A stretch of 64,000 nt of DNA from Candidatus Poribacteria bacterium (GTDB lineage: Bacteria; Poribacteria; WGA-4E; PCPOR2b), in NCBI GenBank assembly GCA_022826645.1, contig JAJDUM010000028.1:33591-97590 (forward strand), in the 5' to 3' direction. This document shows positions 18,568-27,281 of the stretch, piece by piece. The position numbers were made by a program, and so were the translations under genes. Numbering within the stretch: the stretch's first letter is position 1; each line of letters starts with the position of its first letter. Below the pieces are notes generated by a model. That model worked only from the letters and a program-made list of their open reading frames with translations, did not search any database and had not been told where the DNA came from.

Positions 18568-19554
18568 TCAGTTCGCACTCCAGTTGGGTGTCTGAATCGT
18601 ATCAGCGATGGCAAACGCCTTCTGAAGCTCAGATTCAGTAAGCGATGGCACATCGATAGCAGCCACATTTTGTTCAATCTGCTGCATCGTCTTCGCGCCT
18701 GCGATGACGCAAGAGGTGCCGGGATGGTCAAGCGTAAAACGGAGCGCTGCTTGAACCATTGTGCGTCCACTGTTTTCTGCGAGGAAACCGAGCGCTGGCA
18801 GCTTTTTGAAGGCATCAATAGACCCCGGCCGATTGAAACGCTCGTGACGTATATCCTCCTTCGGAATCTCGCTGCTCTGGAAATATTTGCCCGTTAGCAT
18901 CCCCTTCGCCAGCGGAACACGGATGAGCGTACCAATATTCTCCTGCTTCGCGAAATGAAGCAGCGCATCCGCATCGCGTTCAAGCAGATTGTAGCCGATT
19001 TGCAGCAGGTGAATCTCGCCCAACCCGCGAAGCTTATCAATCGCCTCCCGATCGTTCGTCGAAACACCGTACCAACGGATCTTGCCCTCATCCCGCAACC
19101 TTGCCAGCGCCTCCATGACAGCCGGCATCGCCCCTTCCAACGGAATGGCATGAAGTTGATAGATGTCGATATAATCTGTATCCAACCGCTTCAGACTCCC
19201 TTCTACCGCTTCAACGATCCGCTTCTCCGCCTGCGTCGGCAGATCTGGATCGTTCGCATCCAACCCGCTGTTTGGGCTAACCTTGGTGGCGATAACCCAT
19301 TTATCCCGCCTCCCCCGCAATGCCTGTCCGACGATCTCCTCACTGTGACCTGTACCGTAACTCTCTGCGGAATCAATCAGGTTCATACCAAGTTCCTCTG
19401 CACGATGGATGAGCGCGATCGATTGCTGCTCGTCGGTTCCTGTCCAACCCGTCCGTGTACCATCTGCCTGTTGTCTTACCCCAGAGATCGGAAACGCCCC
19501 TATCCCAATCTCTGAAACTTTGAGTCCTGTTTGTCCGAATGTTCGATATTTCAT
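18568..19554 (-). CDS. Aldo/keto reductase
   Basis: NADPH-dependent oxidoreductase with an (alpha/beta)8 barrel. The catalytic tetrad is visible as D61, Y66, K91 and H135 (in IDSAESYG, ATKVS and QLHAI). The nucleotide-binding end is in the CVIAGAKTMQQIEQN segment. ATG 19554 is chosen (GGAGGG 6 nt upstream); the frame extends 11 residues further without support. 328 residues, usual for the family. It converges on the sarcosine oxidase-like gene with 38 bp between stops. The AKR subgroup and substrate are not determinable. Confidence 0.9.
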   Translation of the reverse strand: MKYRTFGQTGLKVSEIGIGAFPISGVRQQADGTRTGWTGTDEQQSIALIHRAEELGMNLIDSAESYGTGHSEEIVGQALRGRRDKWVIATKVSPNSGLDANDPDLPTQAEKRIVEAVEGSLKRLDTDYIDIYQLHAIPLEGAMPAVMEALARLRDEGKIRWYGVSTNDREAIDKLRGLGEIHLLQIGYNLLERDADALLHFAKQENIGTLIRVPLAKGMLTGKYFQSSEIPKEDIRHERFNRPGSIDAFKKLPALGFLAENSGRTMVQAALRFTLDHPGTSCVIAGAKTMQQIEQNVAAIDVPSLTESELQKAFAIADTIQTPNWSAN

Positions 19555-19805
19555 TGGAGTCCCTCCGCTTAGCCAAGATTTAATCAATTGACATAAATCA
19601 TTTTACTTGAAAACCCGGTTGGAGTCAAATCGTCTACGGGCTATTGATAGAAGTGTCGGAGAGCTAAACTGCGGGGCTATTTAACGGCGCACTTTGCCAA
19701 AGTCCTCTGACAAGGGGGATTTAGGGAGTTAGCTGTCTGATAAGAGGGATTTTACCAAGTCCCCCTGATAAGAAGGATTTAGGGAGTTAGCCGTGCATTG
19801 GGAGT

Positions 19806-19832
19806 GTCTAACCAATTCTAAAATCTACCGTA
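19806..19832. repeat. Right end of a degenerate family 1 MITE (copy D)
   Basis: A 27-bp end closely similar to 48472-48498 (AATTCTAAAATCTACC core). No convincing left partner was found in 19588-19700, so this copy is decayed or partial. Confidence 0.5.
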
Positions 19833-19860
19833 GATGTCCTTAGCTACATTGCGTTTATCC

Positions 19861-19890
19861 TTGACAGATTAGCACACCATTTGTAAAAAT
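19861..19890 (+). promoter_or_regulatory. Candidate sigma70-type promoter for the glycosidase-maturase pair
   Basis: A consensus TTGACA (19861-19866) is followed 17-18 nt later by an A-rich TAAAAAT. It is about 80 nt upstream of the phosphodiester glycosidase start. The -10 match is weak. Confidence 0.3.
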
Positions 19891-19966
19891 AGTGTTTATA
19901 GTCTTTGTCAAAAGTGGCGTGACGATTGAATTTTGATCGGACAGCAAGGAGCAAGGGCAATCGAGG

Positions 19967-21316
19967 ATGCAAAAGGGCAATCAGCGTACTTATCCCATCA
20001 AAATCACCATCGTTTGCGGGATAACCATCCTCCTGATTTTGGGGATTGGTGCCTTACGAGCGACCGCTCCGAACTTCAATACCAATTCCACGTCTTCCTC
20101 CATTATCTCTAAGCTCATCAGGGAGTCGGTCCCCGACCGTCCAAATCCTGCGTCCAAAAAGCGGGACTACCTTAAAAAATCGGATTGGCCCCAAGGCTTG
20201 CGAATCTACCGTGATTGGTGGAAAGAACGGGATGCAGCGGTTTATGTCGCTGAAATGAGACGCGAATCTGAAAATCTGCGCTTCGGGGTTGAACTCGCTA
20301 ACACCCGGCTCCTTGGCAGAGAGACAATCAGTAGCATGGCGATACGGCTCGCACAACAAGATATTCCACTATTAGCCGGCATCAATGGGAGCTTTGGTCT
20401 CCGTGGGGATCGGATTGGGCGTGGAGGGGTTATCTTTAACCTCCATATCCAAGATTGGGAATTGGTCAGCATCGCACCCCGGCGCGATTGGTGGGGCTTC
20501 CCGCCGCCATCACCCTGGGGTGAAACCAGTTTTGGCGTAACAACGGACGGCGAATTTTTACTTGATGCCGTTGAATTAAACGGGGTCATCCGCATCAATG
20601 GAGCATCGCTCAAAGTCGATTGTATCAACCAAATTCGTGAAACCGGATGCACCGCCGTTCTCTATACCCCCCGATTTGGGGAGCAGACCCTTGCACGCAG
20701 AAGCTACGAGGTTGTCCTCAAAGAGCTCGAACTGCCACTGACAGGCAAGTATCGGAGCCGTTTTAAGATTGATACGGTCAATCGGCGGGGCAATAGCACG
20801 ATCCCTCCCGACAGAGTAGTATTGGCACTCGACTATCAATTAGCGGTAGAATGGGACACCACATTCAGCGCGGGTGGGATGGGAACACTCGAAATAGCAC
20901 TTTCGCCCACCAAATGGCAGCAAGTGCCTGATGGCATTGGAGGGAATATCCGCCTCTTACGGAATGGAAAAATCGAACCGGAACTTGTGGATTTTCACGA
21001 GTCAGGCGGTAGATCCAATTATCGTCATCGCAATGCGGCACGACTGAATCCGCGGAGTGCCCTGGGATTTAACGACGATAAACTATTCCTGATTGCGGTA
21101 GATGGCCGCCAATACGGATATAGCATCGGGATGACGCTTTATGAGATGGCTGATTTTTTGCGGGCACTCGGCGCAAAACACGCAATAAACTTTGATGGCG
21201 GAAGTTCATCAGCGCTATGGGGGCTTGACAGCATTGTAAATCGTCCATCGCGTGGCTACGAGCGGTCAGTTTTCAATATAGCGATGATCACGACCCAGAG
21301 GAAGGTGAAAAAATGA
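19967..21316 (+). CDS. Phosphodiester glycosidase (NAGPA-domain) protein, membrane-anchored
   Basis: The C-terminal half belongs to the phosphodiester glycosidase family (NAGPA / formerly DUF2233), which removes sugar caps from phosphodiester-linked glycans. Supporting motifs: NPRSALGFNDDKLFLIAVDG, then GMTLYEMADFLRALGAK and NFDGGSSSALW. Residues 11-29 form a hydrophobic anchor or signal, so the enzyme probably faces the periplasm. 449 residues. ATG start with CAAGGAGCAAGGG upstream. Its stop overlaps the ATG of the sulfatase maturase by 4 bp (ATGA), implying translational coupling. The link to sulfatase activation suggests a shared glycan-processing role. Confidence 0.78.
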   Translation: MQKGNQRTYPIKITIVCGITILLILGIGALRATAPNFNTNSTSSSIISKLIRESVPDRPNPASKKRDYLKKSDWPQGLRIYRDWWKERDAAVYVAEMRRESENLRFGVELANTRLLGRETISSMAIRLAQQDIPLLAGINGSFGLRGDRIGRGGVIFNLHIQDWELVSIAPRRDWWGFPPPSPWGETSFGVTTDGEFLLDAVELNGVIRINGASLKVDCINQIRETGCTAVLYTPRFGEQTLARRSYEVVLKELELPLTGKYRSRFKIDTVNRRGNSTIPPDRVVLALDYQLAVEWDTTFSAGGMGTLEIALSPTKWQQVPDGIGGNIRLLRNGKIEPELVDFHESGGRSNYRHRNAARLNPRSALGFNDDKLFLIAVDGRQYGYSIGMTLYEMADFLRALGAKHAINFDGGSSSALWGLDSIVNRPSRGYERSVFNIAMITTQRKVKK

Positions 21317-22581
21317 TTAAACAGGAAGCACCGCGTGCGTTTCATGTAATGACAAAACCGATTGGGGCAATCTGTAATTTGGACTGTGAATACTGCTTCT
21401 ATCTGGACAAAGAGAATCTTTATCCCGATACGCGGTCATTTCGGATGACCGATGAGGTATTGGAAAATTATGTGCGCCAATATATCGAATCGCAGCAGGT
21501 CAATGAGATAACCTTCGCTTGGCAGGGAGGCGAACCCACGCTGATGGGGGTCGATTTTTTCCGACGGGCTGTCGAATATCAGGAGAAATATCGACGGGTC
21601 GGTACACGCATCCAAAATACATTTCAGACCAATGCGACGCTCCTGAACGACGAGTGGTGCACCTTTTTCAAGCAGAACAGATTCCTAATCGGTATCAGCA
21701 TTGACGGTCCCCCCGAATTGCACGATAAATACCGCTACGACAAACGGGGCAGACCCTCCTCCGATGATGTCATTCGGGGACTGCAATTCCTACAGAAGCA
21801 TCAGGTGGATTACAATATACTCTGTGTCGTGAACAGCCACAACGCCGATTATCCGCTCGACGTGTACCGCTATTTCAAAGAACTTGGCGCTCAATTTATG
21901 CAGTTTATCCCCGCTGTCGAGCGCGTGGATGAGAAAGGTGTGACCGACCGCACGGTCCGTGCATCGCAGTACGGTAAATTCCTCTGCGCCATTTTTGACG
22001 AGTGGGTTGTCAACGATATTGGGAAGATCTTTGTTCAGATCTTCGATGTCGCGTTAGAGGCTTGGTTGGGGTACAACCCAAGTCTGTGCATCTTCAACGA
22101 GACCTGCGGGAAAGCGATGGCTATCGAGCATAACGGCGACCTCTATTCCTGTGATCACTATGTTGACCCAGAATACTTCCTTGGCAACGTTATGGACTCG
22201 CCGATGGAAGCGTTGGTCGAATCGACGTTCCAGCGGAAGTTCGGAACCGACAAGCGGGATACCCTGCCCCAGTATTGCCTCGATTGCGAAGTCCGTTTCG
22301 TCTGTAACGGCGGCTGCCCAAAGAACCGCTTTATCAAAACACCGAGCGGCGAAGACGGCCTGAACTATCTCTGTGCTGGCTATAAACAGTTCTTTAACCA
22401 CATCGACCGACCGATGAAGATGATGGCTGAAGCCTTACAGGCTGGACGCCCCGCCGACAGCATTATGCCATTGCTGCGTCCTAAACCAGTAGCAAGCACA
22501 CCAAGCACACGGAAAGTCGGTCGCAATTCTCCCTGCCCCTGCGGTAGTGGAAAGAAGTATAAGCAGTGCTGTTTAGCTTAA
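21313..22581 (+). CDS. Anaerobic sulfatase maturase (radical SAM, SPASM), with C-terminal SEC-C motif
   Basis: Radical SAM enzyme that converts the active-site Cys or Ser of sulfatases to formylglycine without oxygen. The [4Fe-4S] triad is C21-x3-C25-x2-C28 (CNLDCEYC). Other family marks are FAWQGGEPTL, FQTNATLL and ISIDGP, and a Cys-rich SPASM region at about residues 260-375 with CGKAMAIEHNGDLYSCDHYV and RFVCNGGCPKNRF. The last 20 residues are a SEC-C zinc motif, [16 protein letters not shown], a common add-on. 422 residues. The Cys-type sulfatase at 32881-34374 is a plausible substrate. A copy of its 3' end lies at 25052-25204. Confidence 0.93.
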   Translation: MIKQEAPRAFHVMTKPIGAICNLDCEYCFYLDKENLYPDTRSFRMTDEVLENYVRQYIESQQVNEITFAWQGGEPTLMGVDFFRRAVEYQEKYRRVGTRIQNTFQTNATLLNDEWCTFFKQNRFLIGISIDGPPELHDKYRYDKRGRPSSDDVIRGLQFLQKHQVDYNILCVVNSHNADYPLDVYRYFKELGAQFMQFIPAVERVDEKGVTDRTVRASQYGKFLCAIFDEWVVNDIGKIFVQIFDVALEAWLGYNPSLCIFNETCGKAMAIEHNGDLYSCDHYVDPEYFLGNVMDSPMEALVESTFQRKFGTDKRDTLPQYCLDCEVRFVCNGGCPKNRFIKTPSGEDGLNYLCAGYKQFFNHIDRPMKMMAEALQAGRPADSIMPLLRPKPVASTPSTRKVGRNSPCPCGSGKKYKQCCLA

Positions 22582-22595
22582 GTTAAACCAAGTCG

Positions 22596-22854
22596 CTAGG
22601 TTCTGTTGACATTTATGTGAAATTGTCTGTAAGCGTAGGGGTGAGGTTTCCTCGCCCGTTGTCCAACGCGGATTGAGCGTCTCAAACCAGACAGGTTGAG
22701 TCAATTGTAGGTCGAGATTCATATCTCGACACCCAAACGTCGATTTTAGCAACTTGATACAGAGGTGTGCACAAAGGGTTGGGAGACCCAACCCCTACGG
22801 CGGATTGTGGACCCCTCAATTATTTGGTTGCGGTGAAATGTCAACACGCCCTAG
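22596..22854. repeat. MITE-like element, family 2, copy 1
   Basis: 259 bp bounded by inverted ends: left CTAGGTTCTGTTGACATTT, right AAATGTCAACACGCCCTAG. The same ends frame a shorter element at 35271-35382. The interior contains other palindromes and no gene. Confidence 0.65.
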
Positions 22855-22876
22855 TTATGAATCCCCTATACCCGTC

Positions 22877-22897
22877 GTAGGGCGGGCATCTTGCCCG
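22877..22897. repeat. REP-like palindrome (GCATCTTGC core)
   Basis: GGGCGGGCATCTTGCCCG; one of five related copies (others at 40857, 41310, 41508 and 55170). Confidence 0.7.
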
Positions 22898-22902
22898 AAC
22901 TA

Positions 22903-22976
22903 AAAGCCCCAGCGGGGCGACATGTTTATAGCATACCGATAGCCCCATACCCCAAAGCCCCAGCGGGGCGACATGT
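22903..22976. repeat. Two direct 23-bp repeats containing GCCCCAGCGGGGC
   Basis: Identical copies at 22903-22925 and 22954-22976, 51 bp start to start. Each has the palindrome GCCCCAGCGGGGC followed by GACATGT. Only two units, with no leader or cas genes. Confidence 0.75.
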
Positions 22977-23177
22977 GTATCAGAATACATCAAACTTATC
23001 TGTAAACAGTTAGAGCGTAGCGATTTGAAGATATGTCTCCTATCGTGCATCTAATGTAGGAGGAAATTCCGATTCCCGATTATTGCGACGGTTGCTGACG
23101 CTTGGTTTATCAACTAGCAACTTACGTCAGGTTAATGTAGGGGCGGCATCCTATCGGCATGATGGGAAGGTACTGAT

Positions 23178-25022
23178 ATGGAAAGGAAACTTTTAGCTTT
23201 TTCGTGTATTGCGCTTCTGATTTCAATTGACATATCTGTGCAGGCGAGGAAGTTGGAAGATAAAATCGTTTTCGTTTCCGAACGCGGAGGTACTCCCGAA
23301 GTCTTCCTAGTTGAAGGCTTGGATGGACGCCCCGTTCAACTCACCCGGAATCTGTTTGCCAGTTCGCCCTCAATCTCCCCCGATGGTACTGAGGTTGTAT
23401 TCGTTTCTACGCCCCCCGCACAAACAGCAAACATCCTTAAACTGAACATCGCAACACGCCGAATCGAGCAGTTGACCCACAATGCCGAAGAGGATATTCG
23501 ATACGAACATCTGGATTGGTCGCCTGATGGACGGGAAATCCTGTTTATCATGATTACATCTACACCAGAGGGTTCAAGAACGGATCTTTGTGTGATGGAC
23601 ACTGAAGGACACCAGATTCGACATATCCTTCAACCAGATCCCACAACAAGGATTTTGAATCCTAGTTGGGCCCCCGATAGTAACCATATTATATATCGTC
23701 AGGATATCAGAATATTTATCATTGACGATAATGGAAATAACGTTGTTGAGGTCCCGCAAGACCGATTCAAACACGGATTCCTCCCTGCCTGGTCACCGAA
23801 ACGCACTCAAATCGGATATATTGAGATCATCACAACTAGCCAGCCACCGCCGAATCCACTGCAAATCTATATGATGAATCTAGCTGAAGTGAGTGTAACC
23901 CCTTTAACAGCTGGAGGTAATGAGGAGAGAATTCCATTAGCTTGGCACCCAGATGGTCAGAGAATCCTATTTGTCATGCTAACCCCTGTCACTCAAGGAA
24001 CTCAATGGAGTGATATCTTCGTCATGGATAACAACGGTGAAAATATAATAAATTTAACACAAACACCAGAGATGGAAATGTCTGCCGGTTGGTCGCCCGA
24101 CGGAGAACAAATTGTGTTTGACCGATTAGGGGAAGACGAGAGTGCAATCTTTATCATGGAGGCGAACGGTCAAAATCCGCAGCGACTCACGTTTGAACCC
24201 GTCTTAAACTACGCACCCTCTTGGTCTCCAGACGGAAACAAAATTGCCTTCCTCTCAAATCGAAATGGTACAGACAGAATCTACACGATGGATACAAATG
24301 GACAAAATGTCCAACAACTCGCGCCTAATCAGCGTGAGTTTGATGGACCGCCAGTTTGGTCCCCTGACGGTAGATGGCTTGCTTTTGTATCTAGAGACGA
24401 TCAAGGTCTGGGATTTTATGTCACGGATCCACAAGGTAACAACGAAAATCTAATTGTCCGCTCGATCCCAATCCATCTATCTATGACAGCCTGGAACCGT
24501 CCGACTTGGTCGCCCGATAGTCAACATCTCATCTGCGTTGTCGAAGAGCAAAATTCGGAGGGTTTAATGAAAATTGGGATTGATGGGGATATGCCAACCC
24601 AGTTAAAGACCGGCGAACTTGTAAATTGGTTAAGTCCTGTATGGTCGCCGGGAGGAAACCACCTTCTTTTTAGTGCGAGAGAAGCAGGAGAACCAATGTT
24701 TCTCGTAGAATATAGAATGCTACTGATGAATCTTGATACCTCACAAAAACAGGCATTCGTATTACCGGTATCGGCCCAAAAACCTTTGGGTTTTCTTCGA
24801 TTGGTTTGGGGGCCAGACGGGTCGCAACTCATCTTATCAGTAATGGAGAAGGATCACCAGAATTCGCTCTATCTGATTGATATCCTCAACGAAACCATGA
24901 CGCTATGGATGGAAGATGCGAAAGAGGCGGATTGGGTCAGGCCCGGTTTCGTGTATGCTGTAGAGGCTGTTGGAAAACGAATCACAACGTGGGGCGAATT
25001 GAAAAAACCAGAAAAACCCTGA
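23178..25022 (+). CDS. Secreted PD40 (TolB-like) beta-propeller protein, paralogue 1
   Basis: Signal peptide at residues 1-23 (ends SVQA), then at least ten PD40-type blades marked by WSPDG-like motifs (e.g. SAGWSPDGEQIVF, SWSPDGNKIAFLSNRNG). PD40 repeats form beta-propellers used as binding scaffolds in TolB, tricorn protease and DPP-IV relatives. No catalytic domain is visible. It ends with the tail ITTWGELKKPEKP shared with five other PD40 proteins here. 614 residues, twice its paralogues. ATG start with GGGAAGG upstream. It lies between the maturase gene and a duplicate of that gene's 3' end, so it may have been inserted there. Confidence 0.85.
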   Translation: MERKLLAFSCIALLISIDISVQARKLEDKIVFVSERGGTPEVFLVEGLDGRPVQLTRNLFASSPSISPDGTEVVFVSTPPAQTANILKLNIATRRIEQLTHNAEEDIRYEHLDWSPDGREILFIMITSTPEGSRTDLCVMDTEGHQIRHILQPDPTTRILNPSWAPDSNHIIYRQDIRIFIIDDNGNNVVEVPQDRFKHGFLPAWSPKRTQIGYIEIITTSQPPPNPLQIYMMNLAEVSVTPLTAGGNEERIPLAWHPDGQRILFVMLTPVTQGTQWSDIFVMDNNGENIINLTQTPEMEMSAGWSPDGEQIVFDRLGEDESAIFIMEANGQNPQRLTFEPVLNYAPSWSPDGNKIAFLSNRNGTDRIYTMDTNGQNVQQLAPNQREFDGPPVWSPDGRWLAFVSRDDQGLGFYVTDPQGNNENLIVRSIPIHLSMTAWNRPTWSPDSQHLICVVEEQNSEGLMKIGIDGDMPTQLKTGELVNWLSPVWSPGGNHLLFSAREAGEPMFLVEYRMLLMNLDTSQKQAFVLPVSAQKPLGFLRLVWGPDGSQLILSVMEKDHQNSLYLIDILNETMTLWMEDAKEADWVRPGFVYAVEAVGKRITTWGELKKPEKP

Positions 25023-25051
25023 CGCACAGCTAACCTGCCCGATTCACGGAA

Positions 25052-25204
25052 ATGATAGCTGAAGTCTTACAGGCTGAACGCCCCGCTGATAGCATTATAC
25101 CTTTGCTACGTCCCAAGCCGGTAGCAGCCACACGGAAAGTCGGTCACAATTCCCCCTGTCCCTGCGGTAGTGGCAAGAAATATAAGCAATGTTGTTTGAA
25201 ATAG
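25052..25204 (+). pseudogene. Duplicated 3' fragment of the sulfatase maturase gene (SEC-C tail)
   Basis: A 50-codon frame, [20 protein letters not shown] and onward, ending [18 protein letters not shown], closely repeats the last about 53 codons of the maturase at 22420-22581, with a 3-codon deletion and several substitutions. The start ATG matches an internal ATG of the parent and no ribosome-binding site is visible. It is most simply a remnant of a segmental duplication. It could still encode a 50-residue zinc peptide, since the cysteines are intact. Confidence 0.8.
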
Positions 25205-25247
25205 ATTAATCCAAGGAGGCAGCCCATCAGTATGATGGACAGGAAAA

Positions 25248-26168
25248 CTACCGGGGAACCGACTTGGCGCAACGGAAACCGAAATTAGTTTGTACGCCTT
25301 CGCTAGAGAAACGGCGTGATGCACAACTAAACCACTCGGCTCCGAGTCCATAATGCCCTCCCCTCGCGACACGAAACTCACCGGGCCCTCCCGAAGCAGC
25401 ACCGGTTGGGTTCCGTTTCGGTGAGTTTTGATAGTAATCGGGACTATACCAATCCGCACACCATTCGCTGACGTTTCCCATCATATCGTGGAGTCCGTAG
25501 TTATTCTCAGGCGGATAACTACCAACCGGAGTTGCCTTGCCAATGTTATGACCGTAATTCGCCCGTTCTGGATTAATTGAACCTCCCCATGGGTATCTTT
25601 TCCCTTCTAAATCACCCCGCGCCGCCTTTTCCCACTCCGCTTCGGTGGGAAGTCGTTTTCCTACCCACTTACAGTAGTCCCTCGCCGATTTCCAAGCAAG
25701 CCCCACAACCGGCTGATTGGGTTGGTTGTATTCGGACTTATCAAAAAACTCAGCCGGTTTGTGAACCTCATACGGTTTATCATACCTAGACAGTTCCCAA
25801 TTATGATCCCAATCCTTAGCTGCCTCAAGGAATTTTTGATACTGTGCGTTGGTCACTTCATAGATATCCATGTAAAACGCATTCACATAGAGGGTATGAA
25901 CCGGTTGTTGGTCTTTAAAATACCCCTTCCCCCGATTTGGATTTTCTGCTGCATCTTCCCAACGATTACCCATTTGAAATTCGCCCGCTGGAATCAGCAC
26001 CATCGGTGTGCCATCTTTACCTATAATGCGTTTCGGAATTCCCTCCTTGGATGATTCGTCCTGAGACTCCGTTCCTTCATCGGCACTGCGTGCAGTCATC
26101 AAGAAAATTGAGAAAAACAGAAAAATCGATAAACACAAGGAAATGGTTAAGATATTTTTGCACTTCAT
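25248..26168 (-). CDS. FGE/SUMF1-domain secreted protein lacking the catalytic Cys pair
   Basis: The C-terminal about 250 residues form a formylglycine-generating-enzyme (SUMF1, C-type-lectin-like) domain: GTPMVLIPAGEFQMG, VTNAQYQKFL, RLPTEAEWEKAARG, GLHDMMGNVSEWCADWY and NFGFRCAK. N-terminal signal peptide about 1-29. True FGE uses two Cys just after the GGS motif; here the segment reads RGGHYGLGAEWFSCASRR, so neither active-site Cys aligns. It is therefore unlikely to make formylglycine and more probably a binding or other-function member. ATG 26168 is chosen over 26174 by ribosome-binding-site spacing. Confidence 0.85.
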   Translation of the reverse strand: MKCKNILTISLCLSIFLFFSIFLMTARSADEGTESQDESSKEGIPKRIIGKDGTPMVLIPAGEFQMGNRWEDAAENPNRGKGYFKDQQPVHTLYVNAFYMDIYEVTNAQYQKFLEAAKDWDHNWELSRYDKPYEVHKPAEFFDKSEYNQPNQPVVGLAWKSARDYCKWVGKRLPTEAEWEKAARGDLEGKRYPWGGSINPERANYGHNIGKATPVGSYPPENNYGLHDMMGNVSEWCADWYSPDYYQNSPKRNPTGAASGGPGEFRVARGGHYGLGAEWFSCASRRFSSEGVQTNFGFRCAKSVPR

Positions 26169-26331
26169 GGTCATACCTTTCCTTGCCAGTTGGATAATCT
26201 TTGCACCTCCGGAGGCCTATGCCCAACCACGAGTCCATCCGGCAACTCCATATGTAGCGATACTGAGAAACAAAATGTTCAGAAATTGCTTCCGCTTCAT
26301 TTCTTTTTTCCTCCACACCACTCGCTTGGAA

Positions 26332-27249
26332 TCATAAGCCTAACCTGATCTGTCCCCAAGTTACATGCAATTTCCTCACGGGATCCACCGCCGCTGGACC
26401 ATCAGGCCGCCAAGATGGCAGCGCGCCATCAAACAGTATGCGCCGATCCTTCCCATTGGCTTTCATCACACCGACTTTACTCCCACCAATCAACGAAACC
26501 GAAAAAGCAATATGCGTTCCCGTTGGTGACCATGATGGGTAAATTTCACGGTTATCTGAGATGCGTTTGAAATTTGCCCCATCTGCCACATCCATGAGGC
26601 AGATGCCCGGTTTAAGATTTCGATCTGAGTAAAAGGCAATTTGACGCCCATCGGGAGACCAAGCGGGCGCGGCATCATTGGACGCATTATCGGTCAACCG
26701 ACGTAATTTGCCTCCATCGACGTCGATGATGTAGATGTCGTGTTGCCGGTCATGCTGGATTATGAATGCAATCTGTTTTCCATCCGGCGACCAAGCGGCA
26801 TCCCGGAAACCGTTATCCCACCCATGGAATAACACTCGGGTTTCTACTTTCGTTTCAAGATCAAGAACTGTAATTTCGTCGAATTTTGTAAATACAATTT
26901 TCTGACCGTCAGGGTGCCAAGCTGGACGTGCCCTTAATGGAAAATGCCATCTTAAGCGTTCCAGATCACGGCCATCTGCATCCATCAGGAAAAGTTGGCT
27001 AGGAACCTCGGCGATAAATGCAATTTTTTTCCCGTCAGGTGACCAAGCTGGCCAATTTGGAACGGGCTTACTTTTTAAGGGTTGGGGAGCGGTTCCATCC
27101 GCATTGATGATAATAATTTCCCCATCAGGGTTAAATGCCTTTGATACAAAGGCAATTTTGGACCCCCAAGCAAGATTCGCTTTAGAACCGAATCCCCCAA
27201 TGCACCCAAACCCTACTGCAATGAATGTAACAAACAGGACTTTTTTCAT
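26332..27249 (-). CDS. Secreted PD40 beta-propeller protein, paralogue 2
   Basis: ATG at 27249 follows AAGGAG. N-terminal signal with FGC at about residues 14-16, perhaps a weak lipobox. Six WxPDG-type blades (PAWSPDGKKIAF, PAWHPDGQKIVF and others), then the tail KLHVTWGQIRLGL. 305 residues. It lies 32 bp downstream of paralogue 3 on the same strand and is part of a four-gene minus-strand run of PD40 genes, probably tandem duplicates. No enzymatic motif. Confidence 0.82.
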   Translation of the reverse strand: MKKVLFVTFIAVGFGCIGGFGSKANLAWGSKIAFVSKAFNPDGEIIIINADGTAPQPLKSKPVPNWPAWSPDGKKIAFIAEVPSQLFLMDADGRDLERLRWHFPLRARPAWHPDGQKIVFTKFDEITVLDLETKVETRVLFHGWDNGFRDAAWSPDGKQIAFIIQHDRQHDIYIIDVDGGKLRRLTDNASNDAAPAWSPDGRQIAFYSDRNLKPGICLMDVADGANFKRISDNREIYPSWSPTGTHIAFSVSLIGGSKVGVMKANGKDRRILFDGALPSWRPDGPAAVDPVRKLHVTWGQIRLGL

Positions 27250-27281
27250 TCTGATTTCTCCTTCAGCAGCAATTACCCCCC

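Larger units (their letters stand above)
19555..19966. other. Intergenic region with degenerate repeat copies
   Basis: 412 bp between divergent genes. It holds several iterations of an AGTCCCCCTGATAAG-type sequence followed by GGATTTAGGGAGTTAG (about 19700-19795), and one clear right end of repeat family 1 at 19806-19832. The left end is too diverged to place. A possible promoter follows. Confidence 0.55.
22582..23177. other. Repeat-filled intergenic region
   Basis: 596 bp without a gene. It contains a family 2 inverted-repeat element (22596-22854), a GGCGAGG-type palindrome, a TCGAGATTCATATCTCGA palindrome (about 22712-22729), a REP-like palindrome (22877-22897) and two 23-bp direct repeats (22903 and 22954). 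Confidence 0.7.

Noticed and set aside
22903..22976. Possible CRISPR array
   Set aside because: Only two repeats of 23 bp with a palindrome, no leader, no cas genes.
26077..26316. 79-residue minus-strand frame between the FGE-like and PD40 genes
   Set aside because: Overlaps the FGE-like gene start, has low-complexity composition and no ribosome-binding site.
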